8,831 bases of DNA from Candidatus Pacearchaeota archaeon. GTDB lineage: Archaea; Nanoarchaeota; Nanoarchaeia; Pacearchaeales; GW2011-AR1. The stretch's first letter is position 1. Every line of letters begins with the position of its first letter. The notes below the pieces were generated by a model, which was given only the letters and a program-made list of their open reading frames with translations, had not been told where the DNA came from and did not search any database. Made by a program: the position numbers and the translations under genes. Shown one piece after another: positions 6,308 through 8,831 of this stretch. The stretch covers positions 1-8,831 of the forward strand of contig JALOBN010000080.1 of the NCBI GenBank assembly GCA_023228245.1, written 5' to 3'.

Positions 6308-6811
6308 ATGGCCTCCATTACTAATCTCAAATCACTGCAAGCCAAGATTAAGGCTTTGGCTTTACGCTATGGCAACAAGAAGCCAGTGGTGGTTGTGGGA
6401 TTCACTCAGAATTATGCCTTGTTCGTTCACGAGAATACTCAATCAAGACATCAAGTAGGGCAAGCCAAGTTTCTTGAGCAGCCAGCCAGGATTATGCAGT
6501 CGGAGTTAGGCAGGATTGTTGAGCAGGTAACTTCACGGTCACAGAGTTTAGAGAAGGGGTTGTTAGCGGCCGGTATGCGATTACAACGTGAGGCGCAACT
6601 ATTGACCCCTGTAGATACGAGTGCTTTGAAAGCTAGTGCTTTCACGGCTTTGGAAGAGAATCTGCAATCAGCTTCAGCAAACGCCTATACCTATTCCCAA
6701 GCACTCAAAGCCGGTAAGCAGGCATACAGGCTACGCAAGCGACAAGAATCTTTTGATGCAGCTAAGTCTAAGGCTTGGAAGGCAGCAAAACGCAAGCGAG
6801 GTAAGCGATGA
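6308..6811 (+). CDS. HK97 gp10-like neck / tail completion protein
   Basis: From ATG 6308 the product has 167 residues. It fits the HK97 gp10-like family: a helical N-terminus (LKSLQAKIKAL), a strand VVVVGFTQNYALFVHEN at 27-43, HQVGQAKFLEQPAR at 48-61, a long helix, then LLTPVDTSALKASAF at 98-112, which matches the common TPVDTGxLRxS signature, and a very basic end (KAAKRKRGKR). Members act at the head-tail interface or help complete the tail. Here the gene sits directly before the terminator, as expected. I prefer 6308 because of its ribosome binding site and because MASITNLKSL is a typical family start. GTG 6251 would add 19 residues and overlap the upstream stop in a GTGA junction, so it remains possible. 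The stop overlaps the next ATG (ATGA). Confidence 0.8.
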   Translation: MASITNLKSLQAKIKALALRYGNKKPVVVVGFTQNYALFVHENTQSRHQVGQAKFLEQPARIMQSELGRIVEQVTSRSQSLEKGLLAAGMRLQREAQLLTPVDTSALKASAFTALEENLQSASANAYTYSQALKAGKQAYRLRKRQESFDAAKSKAWKAAKRKRGKR

Positions 6812-7257
6812 GCGGTAGTCTTACGCATACTCCAGCGAACGTGATGCAGTACTTGCTAGTCAGCCTTGGTGTGGGTACGTTGCCGACTAGTCATGGATCG
6901 TGGCCTATCTACAATGCCAATGAGCCAGACACACCCGACAATTGCCTAACGATTACGGATGTGGCGGGGGTTATGCACGGGCGAGACCAGAACAGTGGGT
7001 ACATGCAAGAACACGAAGGCATTCAAATTCGTATTCGAGCAACTGACCATGCGACGGGCTGGGCAAAAGCTAATTCCCTAAAGACATTGTTGGACAGTAG
7101 TATTGCCATGTCTGCCGTAACCGTCAGCACTTCAAATTACATAGTTGGTGCAGTCACTAGGAAGAGTGGCCCCTTTGGTATCGGTAAGGAAACCCCTAGC
7201 AGTAAGCGTGAATTATTTACGATCAATGCCGTAGTTAGTTTGCGGCAAGTCAGTTAG
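6808..7257 (+). CDS. Tail terminator / minor capsid-type protein
   Basis: The 149-residue product starts with a helix containing NVMQYLLVSLGVGTL. It then has WPIYNANEPDTPDNCLTITDVAG, a strand pair around EHEGIQIRIRATDHATGW at 68-85, a helix AKANSLKTLLDSS at 86-98, and closing strands including REL(F)TINAVVSLRQ. The pattern of an IQIRIR strand followed by a helix with LLD is typical of tail terminators and the phage minor capsid family, which cap the tube and join it to the neck. Size agrees with lambda gpU (about 130 residues). Its place between the gp10-like gene and the tube gene supports the call strongly. It begins at ATG 6808 inside the upstream stop, with GAGGT five bases ahead. Confidence 0.75.
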   Translation: MSGSLTHTPANVMQYLLVSLGVGTLPTSHGSWPIYNANEPDTPDNCLTITDVAGVMHGRDQNSGYMQEHEGIQIRIRATDHATGWAKANSLKTLLDSSIAMSAVTVSTSNYIVGAVTRKSGPFGIGKETPSSKRELFTINAVVSLRQVS

Positions 7258-7262
7258 GCAAT

Positions 7263-7267
7263 AGGAG
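7263..7267 (+). promoter_or_regulatory. Strong ribosome binding site of the tail tube gene
   Basis: AGGAG is seven bases before ATG 7275, in a 17-base gap after the terminator gene. Close to the ideal sequence and spacing, it suits a gene whose product is needed in many copies. Confidence 0.65.
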
Positions 7268-7274
7268 ACTCATT

Positions 7275-7751
7275 ATGGCAGTGCCCTCTACCACGGCAAG
7301 AACAACCCCTGTTGGAATCAAGCTAGACGACGGGTTTTCTACCAAGATCACCCCAGCGGCTGATGCTGACGTTTCGTTTTGGGAAAAGACCGTGCAACCG
7401 CCAGGGGATGATGGTGGCGATCCGATTAGCACCACGACGATGCACAACACAACCTATCGTACTAAGGCTGCCCGACAGCTTATCGACAGTACGGATTGTG
7501 TTGTGGTTGGCGCTTATGACCCAGCCGTGAAGACGCAAATCAAGTCTCTCATCAACGTAGAGACAAGTTGGACGATTACTTATCCTGATGGCAGCACAGA
7601 AGACTTCTTTGGTTTCCTGCGCACGGCCGAGTTCAGCGCCTTGGCTGAAGGCGAGCAACCCGAAGGCACCTTCACAATCACTGTTACTAACTGGGATCCA
7701 GTCAATAATGTCGAGCAAGGTTCGGTCATTACCGAAGTTGCCGGTACTTAA
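7275..7751 (+). CDS. Major tail (tube) protein
   Basis: This is a 158-residue protein. Characteristic stretches are TTARTTPVGIKLDDGFSTKI at 6-25, VSFWEKTVQPPG at 33-44, GGDPISTTTMHNTTYRTK at 47-64, YDPAVKTQIKSLIN at 81-94, WTITYPDGSTEDFFGFL at 99-115, and LAEGEQPEGTFTITVTN at 123-139. The TTTMxNTxxRTK motif and the late EGEQPEGTFTITVTN strand are typical of the siphophage tube fold shared with lambda gpV-like proteins, whose hexameric rings stack to form the tail tube. Order (terminator, tube, chaperone, tape measure) confirms it. No additional C-terminal Ig domain is present, so it is a minimal tube subunit. ATG 7275 has a very good ribosome binding site. Confidence 0.85.
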   Translation: MAVPSTTARTTPVGIKLDDGFSTKITPAADADVSFWEKTVQPPGDDGGDPISTTTMHNTTYRTKAARQLIDSTDCVVVGAYDPAVKTQIKSLINVETSWTITYPDGSTEDFFGFLRTAEFSALAEGEQPEGTFTITVTNWDPVNNVEQGSVITEVAGT

Positions 7752-7782
7752 CGCCCCAGGTTAGTAACGTGACGTGAAGCCC

Positions 7783-7800
7783 AGCAACCCAAGCAACCCA
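7783..7800 (+). repeat. Perfect tandem duplication of a 9-base unit
   Basis: AGCAACCCA occurs twice in a row (7783-7791 and 7792-7800) in the 94-base non-coding gap between the tube gene and the chaperone gene. The stretch around it is poor in G. No function is evident. Confidence 0.7.
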
Positions 7801-7834
7801 CAACACATTTTCTATTCCATTGTAGAAGTTACCT

Positions 7835-7839
7835 AGGAG
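7835..7839 (+). promoter_or_regulatory. Ribosome binding site of the chaperone gene
   Basis: AGGAG six bases before ATG 7846. A weak hairpin (TTCTA 7810-7814 with TAGAA 7823-7827, eight-base loop) lies just upstream of it. Confidence 0.65.
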
Positions 7840-7845
7840 CGAGCA

Positions 7846-8259
7846 ATGTCTGAAGAGTTCAATTTCGATGATCTAACCACCATTGAAATCCCAGTGAAGT
7901 ACAAGGGCGAAAGCTATGTACTTAGGGAAGCCAGTGAGGCATCCACTTGCCAGTATGAGAATGCCAAGGCCAAGTGCGTGAAAATGGCTGATGGTAAGTT
8001 TGCCGGCATTGATGGTCCCATGGCTGACACGGAACCGCTGTTGGTTTCGCTCTGCTTGTTCGATAGTAGTGGGGCCAATGTGGCTCTAACTACCATTCGT
8101 AGTTGGCCTGGACGGTTGGTCAAGAAACTGTTTGACAAGGCCAAGCAAATCAGCGAGCTTGATCAGCAAGACGAAGAGACCTTGACCAAGCAACTGGAAG
8201 CCTTGACTAAGCAGTTGGATGAGCTACGTAAGAAGGGGAACCCCTCAAAAAACGTGTAA
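7846..8259 (+). CDS. Tail assembly chaperone, short form (lambda gpG analogue)
   Basis: The product has 137 residues when translated without frameshift. It starts with an acidic stretch (MSEEFNFDDL), then IEIPVKYKGESYVLREAS at 13-30, YENAKAKCVKMADGK at 37-51, EPLLVSLCLFD at 63-73, TIRSWPGRLVKKLFDKAKQIS at 83-103, and a charged helix to residue 131. The YVLREAS and LLVSLCLFD features match tail assembly chaperones I know from similar phages. Such proteins bind the tape measure protein during tail assembly and are absent from the finished virion. Its last codons carry the slippery heptamer at 8247-8253, so a minor fraction of ribosomes should make a longer product. Position between tube and tape measure genes fits exactly. 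ATG 7846 has a strong ribosome binding site. Confidence 0.85.
   Translation: MSEEFNFDDLTTIEIPVKYKGESYVLREASEASTCQYENAKAKCVKMADGKFAGIDGPMADTEPLLVSLCLFDSSGANVALTTIRSWPGRLVKKLFDKAKQISELDQQDEETLTKQLEALTKQLDELRKKGNPSKNV
8247..8253 (+). promoter_or_regulatory. Programmed -1 frameshift site, A AAA AAC
   Basis: In the chaperone frame the codons are TCA AAA AAC GTG TAA. The last base of TCA plus AAA AAC forms the canonical X XXY YYZ heptamer A AAA AAC. After a -1 slip, CGT at 8253 is the next codon and the frame stays open to 8648. The -1 frame is closed by TAA at 8229-8231 and the zero frame by TAA at 8257-8259, so any shift must fall in this short overlap. AAGGGG at 8233-8238 lies eight bases upstream, placed like the stimulatory Shine-Dalgarno-like element of dnaX. 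I could not see a convincing strong downstream hairpin by eye; the weak stem GCTA/TAGC (near 8276-8287) is only four pairs. Confidence 0.85.
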
Positions 8260-8648
8260 AGGCTTACCGCAACCAGCTAAAGCTAGCCAGTCACTTAAAG
8301 ATTCAGGGTCCGCTACTAGACTACCTGAAGTCGATTACCCATCGGGAGTTTACGACGTGGCTGGACTGGTTGGATGAACAGTGGAATGAACCTGACAGAA
8401 CGGATTACTATCTAATGCGCATTGCCCAACGAGTTCATCAAGGCTGGGTGAAGACTGCGCGCAGCATTACGCTGAAGACGGAGAAGGTTGAATTTCAACC
8501 TAAACATCAGAAGCCTACCGCAGATAGTATTCGTTCAGCTACGGCAATTTCCAAGGCTGTCTGGTCGATGCGTTTGAGTGCTGCTAGAGACGCCATGCAA
8601 AAGAGAAAAACCCAAGACGAGGCTAGGAGAAAAAAGCATGGCAAGTGA
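8253..8648 (+). CDS. Frameshift extension of the tail assembly chaperone (GT-type C-terminal part)
   Basis: This 131-residue segment is read only after the -1 slip and gives a fusion of 136 + 131 = 267 residues with the upstream gene. It begins RVKAYRNQLKLASHLKIQG, then PLLDYLKSITHREFTTWLDWLDEQW, DYYLMRIAQRV and a lysine- and arginine-rich end (RRKKHGK). The LLDYLKSITHREFTTW stretch is like the C-terminal part of lambda gpGT-type proteins, which contacts the tail tube while the first half binds the tape measure. There is no ATG or GTG in this frame until 8415, and the TTG at 8370 has no ribosome binding site, so independent translation is unlikely. Its end overlaps the tape measure start by 11 bases. 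Confidence 0.8.
   Translation, partial: RVKAYRNQLKLASHLKIQGPLLDYLKSITHREFTTWLDWLDEQWNEPDRTDYYLMRIAQRVHQGWVKTARSITLKTEKVEFQPKHQKPTADSIRSATAISKAVWSMRLSAARDAMQKRKTQDEARRKKHGK
8625..8630 (+). promoter_or_regulatory. Ribosome binding site of the tape measure gene
   Basis: AGGAGA lies seven bases before ATG 8638, within the last codons of the chaperone extension. Confidence 0.65.
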
Positions 8649-8831
8649 GACAGAACTTGAACGCTTAGTTGTACGCCTGGTTGGCGATACGTCTAAATAT
8701 CAGAAGATGGTAGAGGAGGTGTCCTCCTCCACTAGAGAGTTTGTCAAGCTAGAAGAACGTATTGAGAAATTGGAGGATTCGTTAAAGAGAAGTGCTGCCA
8801 GTGTTGGCAACATGAATCAGAACCTAGCCCA
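8638..8831 (+). CDS. Tape measure protein, N-terminal fragment
   Basis: Only the first 64 residues are in the window. They read ETELERLVVRLVGDTSKYQK from residue 4, then a long charged helix (EFVKLEERIEKLEDSLKRSA) with coiled-coil character. The opening LERLVVRLVGDTSKYQKM is a common start for siphophage tape measure proteins, which set tail length and are held extended by the chaperone pair encoded just upstream. The gene overlaps the chaperone extension by 11 bases, again typical. The total length cannot be seen. A GC-rich seven-pair inverted repeat lies at codons 26-31. Confidence 0.85.
   Translation, partial: MASETELERLVVRLVGDTSKYQKMVEEVSSSTREFVKLEERIEKLEDSLKRSAASVGNMNQNLA
8713..8729 (+). 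repeat. Perfect 7-bp inverted repeat inside the start of the tape measure gene
   Basis: GAGGAGG (8713-8719) and CCTCCTC (8723-8729) are perfect complements across the loop TGT. The left arm is itself Shine-Dalgarno-like. In the mRNA it would form a short stable hairpin about 75 bases after the start codon. Confidence 0.6.

Noticed and set aside
7323..7718. Minus-strand open frame of 131 codons
   Set aside because: Antisense to the well-supported tail tube gene.
8235..8244. GGGGAACCCC palindrome as a frameshift hairpin
   Set aside because: It is upstream of the slippery site and its loop of two bases is too tight to fold as drawn; the purine part is better seen as a Shine-Dalgarno-like element.
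8370..8648. Independent gene starting at TTG 8370
   Set aside because: The frame is open back to 8232, family-like sequence begins well before 8370, and no ribosome binding site precedes the TTG; explained by the frameshift.

Overview
This window looks like part of the virion-structure region of a tailed double-stranded DNA bacteriophage with a long, siphovirus-type tail, or of a prophage of that kind. All credible genes lie on the plus strand. They are tightly packed, with stop/start overlaps of one to eleven bases, and run in the usual order gp10-like neck protein, tail terminator, tail tube, tail assembly chaperone with a -1 frameshift, tape measure. The host cannot be fixed from the sequence. 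Base composition is near 50% GC by eye, several genes have clear Shine-Dalgarno sites and others have none. There is no integrase, terminase, tRNA or bacterial flank in view, so phage versus prophage is also open.

Left part (1-3854): the 3' end of a small protein with a membrane segment and a helical tail, then four secreted-type beta proteins likely to be virion adhesins or decorations: a DNRLRE/CBM96-like protein with two further modules (363), a DUF2341-LamG-like lectin protein (1737), a two-module Ig-like/fibre protein that shares its C-terminal module with the first (2759), and a small beta protein (3450).

Centre (3901-5868): a 655-residue protein built almost wholly from about 24 degenerate 22-23 residue repeats with the core ASGGI-x-LGG-x-A, ending in a non-repetitive acidic tail. 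I do not recognise it as a named family. It is the most unusual object in the window, along with its high density of CTAG at DNA level and the heavy synonymous divergence between repeats that encode the same peptide.

Right part (5868-8831): a small BppU/Ig-like protein, the HK97 gp10-like neck protein, a tail terminator (minor capsid type), the major tail (tube) protein, a tail assembly chaperone whose 3' end carries the slippery heptamer A AAA AAC leading to a 267-residue fusion (a lambda G/GT analogue), and the start of the tape measure gene.

Working together, the right-hand genes build the neck and tail: the chaperone pair coats the tape measure while tube subunits polymerise, and the terminator and gp10-like protein cap and join the tail to the head. 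The left-hand genes probably supply surface-exposed binding proteins. Their place upstream of the neck genes, rather than after the tape measure where receptor-binding proteins usually lie, raises the possibility that they decorate the head or neck.
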